41,935 nt of DNA from Nitrospina sp. Its GTDB lineage: Bacteria; Nitrospinota; Nitrospinia; Nitrospinales; VA-1. The notes under the pieces are model-generated. The model was not told the origin of the DNA. It saw nothing but the letters and a program-made list of their open reading frames with translations, and did no database searches. The DNA is taken from positions 1-41,935 of the forward strand of contig JABIAY010000063.1 in assembly GCA_018653085.1 (NCBI GenBank). The letters are read 5' to 3'. Made by a program: the position numbers and the translations under genes. Positions 9,363 through 18,167 of the stretch are shown here, piece by piece (position 1 is the first letter of the stretch; each line of letters opens with the position of its first letter).

Positions 9363-9500
9363 CCGGGCAACGCCCGGTGGTAACTGGCAATAGCCTTCAA
9401 TTAGCCAACTAATAGTTAGCTCGGCTTAACGAGTCGTTGCTACCTGCCTCCCCTCGTGATACCTCTTCATTAAATTTCATGCCCCACAGGGGCACTAAGG
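9357..9500 (+). repeat. Interspersed repeat copy at the 3' end of nuoN
   Basis: The copy begins CACTAG, which includes the nuoN stop, and is followed by the hairpin CCGGGC-AAC-GCCCGG (9363-9377). The core GGCAATAGC ... TAGCTCGGCTTAACGAGTC ... TTGCTACCTGCC runs to 9448. A second hairpin, GCCCCACAGGGGC, is at 9481-9493, followed by ACTAAGG. The same ordered parts occur on the minus strand at 35620-35838. It may act as a processing or termination element after nuoN; that is inference. Confidence 0.75.
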
Positions 9501-9551
9501 GGTTATAATTCTCTTTCTAAATATAAACGACTAACGAGGCTGGCTGGCGTT

Positions 9552-9872
9552 ATGAAGATGCATCATTTGGACAAGGAAAAGGTAGAGACGATCATGCTGA
9601 AAGTGAAGGAAGTGATCGACTCGGGACAATATCCGCCGGATAAAATAGAAGAAATTTTCAAGCTCTCAGAAGTGGATGGAGAAAAATTCCTGGAATGCAA
9701 GGCCCACCCCATTCAAAAGGAAAAGGTGAATTTCGAATTTGATCCGGAAAAAGGAGTGCGGTTCTTCGATCCGTTCAACTTTTTCACTCGGGGAATCTAT
9801 AAAGATATGGACGGTTTAACGGTATGGACAACGGATAACCTTAAAGAACCCTGGGAGTACGACGAAAAGTGA
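9552..9872 (+). CDS. Small soluble protein of unknown function
   Basis: I do not recognise this 106-residue acidic protein. It begins with a charged helix-like stretch (VETIMLKVKEVIDSGQYPPD), followed by a second half rich in aromatic residues (FFDPFNFFTRG, VWTTDNLKEPWEY). It has no signal peptide, membrane helix or cysteine pair. A TATAAT lies at 9504-9509, about 40 bases upstream, with no good -35 partner. The start could also be the in-frame ATG at 9558, since neither has a strong Shine-Dalgarno. The gene stands alone between repeat-containing gaps. Codon use looks normal for the window, which favours a real gene. Confidence 0.65.
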   Translation: MKMHHLDKEKVETIMLKVKEVIDSGQYPPDKIEEIFKLSEVDGEKFLECKAHPIQKEKVNFEFDPEKGVRFFDPFNFFTRGIYKDMDGLTVWTTDNLKEPWEYDEK

Positions 9873-9943
9873 TCTTTGACTGGCCCTTTGCCTGAATATT
9901 GCACGAGTGTTAATCGGCATGGAAGAAAATCCCTATCAAACCA

Positions 9944-10024
9944 CCCTCACCTCAATCCTCTCCCTTCAAGGGAGAGGAAGCAAAAAGTCCCTTCTCCCCT
10001 GGAGGGAGAAGGCTAGGATGAGGG
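9944..10024. repeat. Palindromic repeat (CCCTCACC / CTCTCCC type)
   Basis: Two hairpins, CTCTCCCTTCAAGGGAGAG and CTTCTCCCCTGGAGGGAGAAG, lie within a larger inverted repeat: CCCTCACCTCAATCCTCTCCC pairs imperfectly with the reverse complement of the right end. Elements of this look are common in the intergenic DNA of many bacterial phyla. It fills the otherwise empty gap between 9873 and the tatA terminator. No gene is seen in that gap. Confidence 0.75.
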
Positions 10025-10115
10025 GGATAGTAATGATGCTTTTGCTCCATAATCAACAAACCCATGCAATATACGGGCTAGCTATTAATCATGAGTAGCC
10101 CCCAATGTTAAACCC

Positions 10116-10155
10116 ATAAAAAAAACCCCCGCGCCTTTCGGCACGGGGGTTTTCT
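10116..10155 (-). terminator. Intrinsic terminator downstream of tatA
   Basis: The stem ACCCCCGCGCC-TTTC-GGCACGGGGGT has one mismatch. An A-rich run on its left reads as a run of Ts on the minus strand, just after the tatA stop at 10169. The right side also has TTTT, so it could work weakly in the plus direction. Confidence 0.8.
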
Positions 10156-10168
10156 GTACTTTTCCCCT

Positions 10169-10549
10169 CTAACTTTTTTCCTGATCTTTACTGAAATCGT
10201 AAGAACCTTTTCTCGGAAGCGAGGCGGTGAAACTGTCTGCCGCGTCTTTCATGGCCTTATCTTTGGCCTCGCCTTCTTCTTCGGCTTTTTTGCGAATCGC
10301 GGCTTCTTTTTCTTCTTCGGTCATGTCTTCTTCGGCCTTACCTTCTTCCGCGCCCTCTTCAATAGCACCCTGCTGGCCTTCCTCAACCTGAGCAGTTTCT
10401 TCCTCTTCCTGCGCTTCTTTCATGGAACTTTTGAAGTTTTTAATACTGCGCCCAAAAGCACTGCCGATTTCGGGAAGTTTCCCCGCCCCAAAAATAATCA
10501 TAATGATGACCAAAATGATCATCAATTCAGGAAAACCAATTCCCATCAT
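10169..10549 (-). CDS. tatA: Sec-independent protein translocase TatA/E-type
   Basis: This 126-residue protein has the TatA layout: one N-terminal helix (about residues 5-21), the [20 protein letters not shown] hinge and amphipathic helix, then a long hydrophilic tail. TatA assembles the pore for folded twin-arginine substrates together with TatC, which is not in the window. The tail is longer than usual and very rich in Glu and Lys between about 47 and 103. GGAGGG with 8-base spacing supports the first ATG over the adjacent second one. A terminator follows immediately. It appears monocistronic or co-transcribed with rpe, 140 bases upstream. Confidence 0.9.
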   Translation of the reverse strand: MMGIGFPELMIILVIIMIIFGAGKLPEIGSAFGRSIKNFKSSMKEAQEEEETAQVEEGQQGAIEEGAEEGKAEEDMTEEEKEAAIRKKAEEEGEAKDKAMKDAADSFTASLPRKGSYDFSKDQEKS

Positions 10550-10688
10550 AACTCGTACCCTCCCAATATTTAATAATAGGCTTCAGGCCTCAATTCAGCC
10601 TTCCCGCTACAGCCTCAATAAAGTAAAATTTGATCGAAGGCAGACAGTTTATCCCTTTTATACAAGCAATTACAAGGATAAAAGGGGC

Positions 10689-11354
10689 TCACCCTTCACG
10701 CAGGGATTCTATCGCTTTTTTATAGTCTTTCGCTTTAAAAACTGCTGACCCGGCTACCAATACGCCGGCCCCCGCCTGTTTGATTTCACCCACATTTTCT
10801 GGATTGATTCCCCCATCGACTTCCAATGCCATCGGATGGTCATAATTGCTCATAATTTCACTCAGATTCTGAATTTTATCCAGCATGGATGGAATAAATT
10901 TCTGCCCACCGAACCCGGGGTTGACCGACATCAATAAAACCAGGTCAATCTCGTGCAGAATTTCTTCCAGTGAAGAAAGAGGAGTCGCCGGATTCAGCAC
11001 AACTCCTGCCAGAATATCCTTTTCCTTGATCAGTTGAATGGTGCGGTTCAAATGCGGACACGCTTCAGCATGAACGGTGATGATATCCGAACCGGCGTCT
11101 ACGAATTCGCCAATATAATTGTCGGCGTTTTCGATCATCAAATGCACGTCCAACGGCAGTTCAGTCACTTTTCGGATGGATTCCACCACCGCCGGACCAA
11201 TAGTGATGTTGGGAACAAAGTGGCCGTCCATAACATCCACATGAATCCAGTCTGCCCCCGCCTGCTCTACCGCCTTGACCTCATCCCCCAGCCGGGAAAA
11301 ATCTGCGGACAGGATGGAAGGCGCGATGATTACCCCGTCTTTCTTCTCCGCCAT
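10689..11354 (-). CDS. rpe: Ribulose-phosphate 3-epimerase
   Basis: This 221-residue TIM-barrel enzyme interconverts ribulose 5-phosphate and xylulose 5-phosphate in the pentose phosphate and Calvin pathways. Family motifs are IAPSILSADF near the start, HVDVMDGHFVPNIT with a metal ligand pair, LDVHLMIE, MSVNPGFGGQKF and LEVDGGI. The start is decided by the ribosome binding site: GGAGG at 11365-11361 (minus strand) is 6 bases from the ATG at 11354 but abuts the in-frame ATG at 11360, which is therefore too close. The length is normal. tatA lies downstream on the same strand. Confidence 0.95.
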   Translation of the reverse strand: MAEKKDGVIIAPSILSADFSRLGDEVKAVEQAGADWIHVDVMDGHFVPNITIGPAVVESIRKVTELPLDVHLMIENADNYIGEFVDAGSDIITVHAEACPHLNRTIQLIKEKDILAGVVLNPATPLSSLEEILHEIDLVLLMSVNPGFGGQKFIPSMLDKIQNLSEIMSNYDHPMALEVDGGINPENVGEIKQAGAGVLVAGSAVFKAKDYKKAIESLREG

Positions 11355-11465
11355 GTACATCCTCCATTACATAAATCAAATCGACCCGAAGCATAGCATA
11401 TGCTGAAAAATCGTTCCATTTTTATACAACATAATTAGCTTCTGGCACTCAATGACTTCTTTCAT

Positions 11466-11471
11466 TATAAT
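11466..11471 (+). promoter_or_regulatory. Possible -10 element for the CLC gene
   Basis: TATAAT at 11466-11471 is 31 bases before the ATG at 11502. The hexamer 17 bases upstream (TGGCAC) is a poor -35 match, so this is a weak candidate. Confidence 0.35.
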
Positions 11472-11501
11472 GATTGGTTTTACACCTCTACTTTTAAGCC
11501 C

Positions 11502-13256
11502 ATGCAGACTGCTCTCGAAAATCTCCGTGAGAAGATCAAAGTCCTCTTATTGCAGGACCACAACATGTTACTGCTGGCGGCAGTGATTGGGTTTCTGGCA
11601 GGACTGGCATCGACCCTGTTTCGCTGGTTGATCGGGTTTTTTGGAGTGGTTTTTTCTCCAGAGGGGCTATCCTGGATCGGAATAACCGGCTCTGCGATTC
11701 CTTTCCTGTTACCGCTCATGCCAATGGTAGGTGGCATCATTACCGGAGCCATCTGCCATTTTTTCCCCGATGCCGTTAAAGAAAACGGAGTTCACCGGGT
11801 CATGCACGCAGTCGCCCTAAAAGCGGGAAAGATTCGCAAACGCACCTTGCTGACTTGCTCCACCACATCAGCACTTACCATTGGATCCGGTGGTTCAGCA
11901 GGACGGGAAGGCCCTACCGTTCAGATCGGCTCAGCGGTTGGCTCGGCTCTCGGTAATATGTTTCACCTTTCCCATGAGAGAGTGCAGATTTTGGTCGGCT
12001 GTGGAGCGGCGGCAGGAATCGCCGCCTCCTTCAATGCTCCTTTAGCAGGGGTGCTGTTCGCTCTGGAAATCATCCTGACTGACTTCACCATCCATACGTT
12101 CAGTCCCATCGTGGTCGCCTCGGTGATTGGCACAGCCACGGGTCGAGCCCTTGAGGGTAACGAAATCACTTTCCACGTACCGGTTCATGAATTGGTCAGC
12201 TACTCGGAAATTATTTTCTATTTATTTCTGGGGCTCCTGTGCGGAGTGGTTTCAAAGTTATTCACAATCGCCTATTTCAAGGCGCATGAAATTTTTGACG
12301 AGAAGGTTCATATTCCGAAACCTTTGAAGCCCGCTCTCGGAGGTCTGATCGTTGGATTCCTCTCCCTGTTATCTCCGGCGATTCTGGGAAACGGCTACGG
12401 TTTTATGGAACAGGCTCTGGCCGGAGAGATCTTTTGGGGACTGGCATTCGCGCTGATTTTTTTGAAGATCATCAGCACCTCCGTAACACTGGGTTCAGGA
12501 GGGTTGGGTGGAGTGTTCGCTCCTGCCCTGTTTATTGGTGCCATGCTGGGTGCGGCCTATGGAACTCTGGTGCATGCGATCAATCCGGGTTTTACCGCCT
12601 CTCCCGAAACCTATGCGCTGGTAGGGATGGGTGCCGTAGCAGGGGCAGTCATGCAGGCTCCTTTGACTAATATTCTGATGCTGTTTGAGTTGACCAACGA
12701 TTACACCATCATTTTGCCGATCATGATCACCTGCATTGTTTCGGCCTATACTTTTCGCAACTTCGACAAAAACTCCATTTATATTCAGAAACTGCTGAAG
12801 GAAGGCATCAACATCCAACATGGCCGGGAGGTTTCCATTCTCAACGCCATAAAAGTCAGTGATGTTTTAAGCCTGGATGTCACGACGATTCCCGAAGCCA
12901 TGCCTTTCAGGAAAATCCTGGAAACCATATCCTATTCCAAGAACTTTTATTTTCCCGTAGTAAACAGCCAGGGAGAGATGTCCGGTATTTTGTCATTCCA
13001 TATGGTTCGGGAAATGATTTTTGAAGAAAACCTGGCCGACCTGGTAGTCGCCAACGATTTGAAAGTCACGTCGGTGATGACTCTCACACTGGAAAACAAC
13101 CTCAACGAGGCTATGGAATTGTTCGCCAAGCTGGATGTGGAACAGCTTCCCGTAGTCCGCCTGAACGATCCCAAAAGGGTGGTCGGCATGGTCAATAGAG
13201 GGGAAGTTGTTGCCGCTTACAACCGCGAAGTTCTGGTCTCTGGATTCGACCGATAG
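11502..13256 (+). CDS. CLC-family chloride channel/antiporter with C-terminal CBS domains
   Basis: This 584-residue protein has about 10-12 helices followed by a regulatory CBS pair from about residue 450. The CLC selectivity motifs are present: GSGGSAGREGP at 128-138 with the gating glutamate at 136, and GSGGLGGVFAP at 331-341. FALEII at 186-191 carries a glutamate where antiporter-type members have their internal proton glutamate. That favours Cl-/H+ exchange over a passive channel, but this is inference. It may serve anion homeostasis or acid resistance. Its last codons precede apbE by only 4 bases, so the two are probably co-transcribed. Confidence 0.93.
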   Translation: MQTALENLREKIKVLLLQDHNMLLLAAVIGFLAGLASTLFRWLIGFFGVVFSPEGLSWIGITGSAIPFLLPLMPMVGGIITGAICHFFPDAVKENGVHRVMHAVALKAGKIRKRTLLTCSTTSALTIGSGGSAGREGPTVQIGSAVGSALGNMFHLSHERVQILVGCGAAAGIAASFNAPLAGVLFALEIILTDFTIHTFSPIVVASVIGTATGRALEGNEITFHVPVHELVSYSEIIFYLFLGLLCGVVSKLFTIAYFKAHEIFDEKVHIPKPLKPALGGLIVGFLSLLSPAILGNGYGFMEQALAGEIFWGLAFALIFLKIISTSVTLGSGGLGGVFAPALFIGAMLGAAYGTLVHAINPGFTASPETYALVGMGAVAGAVMQAPLTNILMLFELTNDYTIILPIMITCIVSAYTFRNFDKNSIYIQKLLKEGINIQHGREVSILNAIKVSDVLSLDVTTIPEAMPFRKILETISYSKNFYFPVVNSQGEMSGILSFHMVREMIFEENLADLVVANDLKVTSVMTLTLENNLNEAMELFAKLDVEQLPVVRLNDPKRVVGMVNRGEVVAAYNREVLVSGFDR

Positions 13257-13260
13257 AACC

Positions 13261-14499
13261 ATGATGTTCCACCCGTCCCGCAATATTTTCCGAAATACAA
13301 AAAGGAAAGCTTTGCATAACCCCGAGATCCTTCGACAAGCTCAGGATGACAATAAAGAGCCATTTTGTCATTCTGAGGAACAACGTGACGAAGAATCTTG
13401 GGTTACTCAAAGGTCTCCTTATCAGGGGGAGGACAGTTCCCCCCTGATAAGGGGGGCCAGGGGGGTTAAGCCTTTTACTCACACAATATGCGGGTTAATT
13501 ATCCTGCTCGGTTTACTGATCTTCGTTTCCGGTTGTGGAGAACCTCCTATACACCGCAGATCCCAGTTTTTGATGGGAACCCTTGTCGAGATTTCCGTTT
13601 TCGAAAAAAATAAAGACACCGCTGAGCTTGCCATTCAGAGTGCCTTCAACGAAATTCAAAGAATGGAAGGGTTGATGAGCACCCGTATCCCTGGTTCGGA
13701 GATTTCAAAAATCAACCAGTCTGCCGGCCTTGAACCGGTATCCGTATCTCCCGAAGTGTTGGCTGTCATCAGCCGGGCTCTCTATTGGGCCGAACAAACT
13801 AATGGAGCTCTGGATATAAGTCTGGAACCCGTTCAGGAGCTTTGGGATTTTGATGGCGAGCACACTTCCCTGCCTGACAAAAAAATACTTGAACAAAAAC
13901 TTTCCAAAGTGGACTACAAAAAAATCCGCTTGGAAAATCAGACTGTGTTTTTAACGGAAAAAGGGATGGGTCTGCATCTTGGCGCGATTGCCAAAGGGTA
14001 TGCCGTGGACCGGGCAATAAATATATTACTGGAATCAAATATCCATCATGCTCTCATCAATGCCGGGGGTGATCTAAAAACTCTAGGATTAAGGCCCGAT
14101 CAAACAGCGTGGAAAATTGGCCTGCAACATCCCAGAAAACCCGAAGCGATTCTGGCAGGCTTTTCTCTTTCGGGAAAAGCCGTCGCCACATCCGGTGACT
14201 ATCAAAAATATTTTGACCATGAGGGCACCCGCTATCACCACATCCTCAATCCCAAAACAGGATACCCGGTCACAGGCGTGATGTCCGCGACGGTAGTCGC
14301 CGAAACGGTCATGGATGCAGACGCCCTTTCCACAGCCTTGTTCGTCATGGGCGCGAAGGAAGGCATGGCTTTCATCGCTTCGCTGAAAGGGATCGAAGGA
14401 CTCCTCGTAGATCAGGACAAGACCCCTTACCTGTCCCAAGGCATGGAGAGTTTAGCGGGTTTCTCCCTTGAAGGTTTCAAAGAGAACTTCAGCCATTAA
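13261..14499 (+). CDS. apbE: FAD:protein FMN transferase lipoprotein (ApbE)
   Basis: This enzyme attaches FMN covalently to threonine of target flavoproteins outside the cytoplasm. ApbE motifs are QFLMGTLVEISVF, LGAIAKGYAVDRA, HALINAGGDLKTLG, HHILNPKTGYPV and VMDADALSTALFVMG. A lipoprotein signal (LGLLIFVSGC) ends at Cys92, counted from the ATG at 13261. The 70 residues before that signal are encoded by two palindromic repeats (13323-13400 and 13415-13467) read through without a stop. The true start is therefore uncertain: ATG 13261 or 13264, or a non-ATG start closer to the signal peptide. No known ApbE substrate gene is nearby. The 3' end overlaps the convergent SGNH gene by 48 bases. Confidence 0.9.
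   Translation: MMFHPSRNIFRNTKRKALHNPEILRQAQDDNKEPFCHSEEQRDEESWVTQRSPYQGEDSSPLIRGARGVKPFTHTICGLIILLGLLIFVSGCGEPPIHRRSQFLMGTLVEISVFEKNKDTAELAIQSAFNEIQRMEGLMSTRIPGSEISKINQSAGLEPVSVSPEVLAVISRALYWAEQTNGALDISLEPVQELWDFDGEHTSLPDKKILEQKLSKVDYKKIRLENQTVFLTEKGMGLHLGAIAKGYAVDRAINILLESNIHHALINAGGDLKTLGLRPDQTAWKIGLQHPRKPEAILAGFSLSGKAVATSGDYQKYFDHEGTRYHHILNPKTGYPVTGVMSATVVAETVMDADALSTALFVMGAKEGMAFIASLKGIEGLLVDQDKTPYLSQGMESLAGFSLEGFKENFSH
13323..13400. repeat. Palindromic repeat inside the 5' part of apbE
   Basis: The left arm, GAGATCCTTCGACAAGCTCA (13324-13343) plus GGATGAC, pairs imperfectly with the right arm GTCATTCTGAGGAA...GACGAAGAATCTT. This element type is widespread in unrelated bacteria and its translation (QAQDD, CHSEEQRDEES) is often seen in gene models. 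Here it lies within the apbE reading frame. Confidence 0.8.
13415..13467. repeat. G/C-run palindromic repeat inside the 5' part of apbE
   Basis: A hairpin pairs CTTATCAGGGGG with CCCCCTGATAAG, followed by GGGGCCAGGGGGGTT. The same element in reverse orientation is at 20802-20868, and a fragment is at 27416-27440. It sits immediately upstream of the apbE signal peptide. Confidence 0.8.
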
Positions 14500-15591
14500 A
14501 CCATGTCCGATTTCATTCGGGTGGCAACGGTCCGGGAACAAAAAGGCCAGCATGGGATTGGTTTCCAACCTCTCGCCATAAGCCTCGTAATAGGCCACAA
14601 ACTGATCGGGAAACTTATCGTGAACGGTAGGCAAAAAAGACTCCAGCGCTGAAGGAACATTTAAAAAAGGAATTTTTTCAGTCTCGGCGGTTTGCTTCGC
14701 TGTCTCCCGGTATTCAGCAAAATTGCAGACGCTGACCAGCACCGGCTTAGCCCCCTTTTCCCGGACGCCCTCTATCAAGGCCTCAAGGTTTTTGCGGTAT
14801 TGTTTTACAGGTACCCGCACACCCTTCTTTTGCGTACGGACCGGTTCGGGCAAACGCCACGTCCTCATCCATCTAAAAAGTAAAACTTGTCTCATATTCC
14901 AGCTGATTTTTCCAGCCAGGGAGTTTCGCGATTTAAATTGTTGGCGATCTGTTTGCAACGAAGGGTAGGAATCATTCCACCCGAAGGAAAGGATGACCCA
15001 GTCGCCTTTTTTCACCTCGCCCAACTCCTGCCACAGCAATTTTCCCTGGAAAGAGGAAAAACCGGGAAGGGACAGGTTCCGCAGTTTAAAACGACCGGAT
15101 GAAACATTTAGTTTTTCAACCAGCAGGGATGAATAGGTTTTTTCATAGTCCACACCCCAGCCAAAACTGCTGGAGTCTCCCAGTACATGCAGGGTTTTTT
15201 CTGCGGTTCCAGCTTCACCGCTTGAAGATACGCGAAACCCTTCGGAGCCGGAAACAATTGTCCAGGGAGGAAGTTTGTCCACCACAAAGGCTGATGAATA
15301 GTTTTTGACCGTAATCGAGGTATTGGGTTTGAGCTTATAACCGTAGCGCAAATCAGACTGGTAGGCATGGGCATCTTCATTCACGAACCCCTGCCCGGCC
15401 ACAAACTTCTGGTATTTTTCCAATACCACAGGGTCCAGCTCTTCCATCCAGGAAGGGATTGCATAGTCTTTATAGTGGAATACCGGCTCAAACCCGGAAA
15501 GCCTGAGAATCAGTTCGATAAACCCGAAAAAGAAAAAGACCGTCACTACTGAAAATAAAAAAGACCTTTTAATTCTTTTTTGCGGAGCCAC
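14452..15591 (-). CDS. Membrane-anchored SGNH/GDSL-type hydrolase
   Basis: This 379-residue protein starts with a basic segment and one helix (about residues 12-30), then a periplasmic SGNH-type domain. The nucleophile motif is GDSSSFGWG (Gly138-Asp-Ser140), the block with Asn is SFGWNDSYP (Asn206), and the C-terminal Asp354-xx-His357 is in FPDRCHPNEIGH. Such enzymes act on acyl or acetyl esters of lipids or polysaccharides; the substrate is unknown. I chose the GTG at 15591, which has an upstream AAGG, begins 17 bases after the copA stop and avoids overlap. A longer form from 15654 would overlap copA by 47 bases. The 3' end overlaps apbE on the opposite strand by 48 bases. Confidence 0.85.
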   Translation of the reverse strand: MAPQKRIKRSFLFSVVTVFFFFGFIELILRLSGFEPVFHYKDYAIPSWMEELDPVVLEKYQKFVAGQGFVNEDAHAYQSDLRYGYKLKPNTSITVKNYSSAFVVDKLPPWTIVSGSEGFRVSSSGEAGTAEKTLHVLGDSSSFGWGVDYEKTYSSLLVEKLNVSSGRFKLRNLSLPGFSSFQGKLLWQELGEVKKGDWVILSFGWNDSYPSLQTDRQQFKSRNSLAGKISWNMRQVLLFRWMRTWRLPEPVRTQKKGVRVPVKQYRKNLEALIEGVREKGAKPVLVSVCNFAEYRETAKQTAETEKIPFLNVPSALESFLPTVHDKFPDQFVAYYEAYGERLETNPMLAFLFPDRCHPNEIGHGLMAEVLFETFKGETR

Positions 15592-15607
15592 AAACCACCT
15601 TAGCAAA

Positions 15608-18058
15608 CTAAAATTTGGAGGGAGAAAAGCGTTTGAGCAAAAGAGAGTTTCCAACCACCGAAACAGAACTCAAAGACATTGCCACAGCGGCAAACACAGG
15701 TTTCAAGAGGACACCATAAAAAGGATACAGGAGCCCCGCCGCGATAGGAATTCCCAGCACATTATAAAAGAAAGCCCAGAAAAGATTCTGCCTGATTTTC
15801 GCAAGTGTTTTTCTGCTCAGCTCAATGGCCTGGGGCACAGCCCGAAGGTCTGAAGTAACCAGAGTGATGTCCGATGCCTCCATCGCGACATCCGTGCCGC
15901 TCCCCAAAGCAATGCCCACTGTGGACTCAGCCAGCGCAGGAGCATCATTAATACCATCGCCCACCATCGCCACCTTACGTCCCTGCGCCACCTGCTTCAT
16001 AATTTCATCTCTCTTTTGTGCAGGCAGGACTTCCGCAACCACATCATCTATTTCCAGTTTTCGGGCGACTGCCTGCGCAGTTTTCCGGTTATCCCCTGTC
16101 ACCATCATCACTTTTAATCCCATCATTTTGAGATGGTGAACGGTTTCCTTCGCATAGGGTTTCAATGCATCGATGGTAGTGATGATGCCTTCAACATTCC
16201 CATCAACACTTAAAATCATGGGAGTCTTTCCCTGCCCGGTCAACTTTTCCAGGTCATCTCTCACCCTGGAAAAATCAATTTTCTTTTCTTCCATTAACTT
16301 CATGTTACCCAGAAAAATATTTTTATCCTCTATCGTTCCCTGTACTCCGAAACCGGGCAAAGCCTCAAAATCAGCAAGTGCTTTAAATCTGAGGCCGCGC
16401 TTCTTCACTTCAGAAACCACAGCCTGGGCTAAAGGGTGCTCCGAGTTTTTTTCCAGAGAACCCGCCAGCACCAGCAAATTATCCGTATCCAATACGGCTC
16501 CGGGAGACAAAAGCACATCCGCCACTTCCGGTTTGCCGCTGGTGAGGGTTCCGGTTTTATCAAACACAATCGTATCCAGTTTTTCAGCCTGTTCCAAAGC
16601 CTCACCGCCCTTGATCAGGATACCCATTTCCGCGCCCTTTCCGGTTCCGACCATGATCGCGGTAGGAGTGGCAAGGCCCAACGCACAGGGGCAGGCAATG
16701 ATCATTACTGAAATAAATATCATCAAGGCAAAGAGAAATGGTGAAGTCGGCAAGGGACCCAAAGAATCTCCAAAGCCCCACCAGAATGCGAAAGCCAGAA
16801 GAGCCAGAGCAATCACTACTGGCACAAAGATTGCGGCAATTTTATCCGCCAGCCTTTGTACCGGTGCTTTCGACCCCTGCGCCTGTTCCACCAGATGAAT
16901 GATCTGCGCCAATAAAGTATCTTTTCCCATACGGGTCACCTGCATTTTAAAAAATCCGGTTTTGTTGATACTCGCCCCAATCACTTCATCACCGGATTTT
17001 TTTTCCACCGGAACACTTTCACCGGTCAACATCGATTCATCAATGGAAGATTGCCCATTAGTCAGAATTCCGTCCACAGGAATTTTTTCTCCGGGCCGGA
17101 CCAGAACAATGTCCCCCATCACTAAATCGTCCACGCTGATTTCAAGCTCCTTGCCATCCCTTTCAACATGGGCGGTTTTGGGCTGGAGTCCCATCAACTT
17201 CTTGATCGCGGAAGAAGCACTATGCTTGGCACACGCTTCCATCCAGCGGCCAAGCAGAACCAGCGTGATGATCATGACCGATGTATCGTAATAGACTTCG
17301 GAAACATGAAAAAGGGTAGCGAAAATACTGTAAAAATAGGCAGAGGATGTGCCCACGGCAATGAGCGTGTTCATGTCGGCGTAACCGTGACGGAATCCGT
17401 TCACCGCCCCCCGGTAAAACTGCCAGCCGCAAAAAAACTGTACCGGAGTAGCCAGAATAAACAAAAGAACATTCTTCCATTCGATATCGAATAAAGACTG
17501 CATGGAAAAAAACATGACAGCCAGACTGATGAGCCCACTGAGAATCAGCTTCTGTTTAAGCTGAGCCAGATGTTTAAGATGGCGCGCTTCATCATCATCC
17601 GAGGAAACAGATTCTTCCTGTGATGGTAAAAGGCGGTAGCCTGCCTGCTCCAAAGCCAATCTCAAAACTTCAAAATCGACCAGGGCCGGGATGTAGTCGA
17701 CCAATACCTGTTCGGTAGCCAGGTTCACATCTACTTTATGGACCCCTTCCAGCGAGGCAAGTTTTTTCTCGACCCGTGAGACGCAAGAGGCACAGGTCAT
17801 GCCTTCTACAGGAAACGCCTTATTCAGTCGGGGGACTTCAAATCCCAGTTTTGCGATTGTTTTGGGGAACTGGCTTGCAGGTATTTTTTGCGGATCAAAC
17901 TCGATGGTAGCCACTTCTGCGGCAAAATTGACATGAACGGAGTCCACCCCTTCCAGTTCGCCAACTTTTTTTTCGATCCGTGCCGAACAACTGGCACAAC
18001 TCATACCCTTAACCGGAAGGGTTATATTTTGTTTATTTGTGGATTTATGATCTGGCAT
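15608..18058 (-). CDS. copA: Copper-translocating P1B-type ATPase
   Basis: This 816-residue pump exports Cu(I) from the cytoplasm. Two N-terminal heavy-metal domains carry CASC sites at Cys21/24 and Cys89/92. The eight-helix core has the CPC metal site at 456-458, the TGES actuator motif near 345, the phosphorylated Asp500 in DKTGT, and the GDGINDAP hinge. The last helices contain YNVLGIP and [11 protein letters not shown], which mark the Cu(I)-type subgroup. The length is normal for a two-domain CopA. No copper chaperone or CueR-like regulator is adjacent. The SGNH gene follows 17 bases after its stop. Confidence 0.95.
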   Translation of the reverse strand: MPDHKSTNKQNITLPVKGMSCASCSARIEKKVGELEGVDSVHVNFAAEVATIEFDPQKIPASQFPKTIAKLGFEVPRLNKAFPVEGMTCASCVSRVEKKLASLEGVHKVDVNLATEQVLVDYIPALVDFEVLRLALEQAGYRLLPSQEESVSSDDDEARHLKHLAQLKQKLILSGLISLAVMFFSMQSLFDIEWKNVLLFILATPVQFFCGWQFYRGAVNGFRHGYADMNTLIAVGTSSAYFYSIFATLFHVSEVYYDTSVMIITLVLLGRWMEACAKHSASSAIKKLMGLQPKTAHVERDGKELEISVDDLVMGDIVLVRPGEKIPVDGILTNGQSSIDESMLTGESVPVEKKSGDEVIGASINKTGFFKMQVTRMGKDTLLAQIIHLVEQAQGSKAPVQRLADKIAAIFVPVVIALALLAFAFWWGFGDSLGPLPTSPFLFALMIFISVMIIACPCALGLATPTAIMVGTGKGAEMGILIKGGEALEQAEKLDTIVFDKTGTLTSGKPEVADVLLSPGAVLDTDNLLVLAGSLEKNSEHPLAQAVVSEVKKRGLRFKALADFEALPGFGVQGTIEDKNIFLGNMKLMEEKKIDFSRVRDDLEKLTGQGKTPMILSVDGNVEGIITTIDALKPYAKETVHHLKMMGLKVMMVTGDNRKTAQAVARKLEIDDVVAEVLPAQKRDEIMKQVAQGRKVAMVGDGINDAPALAESTVGIALGSGTDVAMEASDITLVTSDLRAVPQAIELSRKTLAKIRQNLFWAFFYNVLGIPIAAGLLYPFYGVLLKPVFAAVAMSLSSVSVVGNSLLLKRFSPSKF

Positions 18059-18167
18059 ACTGAACCCAGGCTAAAAAATATACTCTATCAGGATACACAT
18101 ATTCAGGGGCCGAGTCTAACAGCACTCGTTGGAAAAGACGGAGAATGCTTCTGGGGGAAAAGGCTCT

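Noticed and set aside
13207-13260. Extension of apbE upstream into the CLC gene
   Set aside because: It would overlap the CLC coding end by 50 bases with no ribosome binding site; ATG at 13261 is the earliest reasonable start.
16173-16898. 241-codon plus-strand frame opposite copA
   Set aside because: Antisense shadow of the conserved CopA core.
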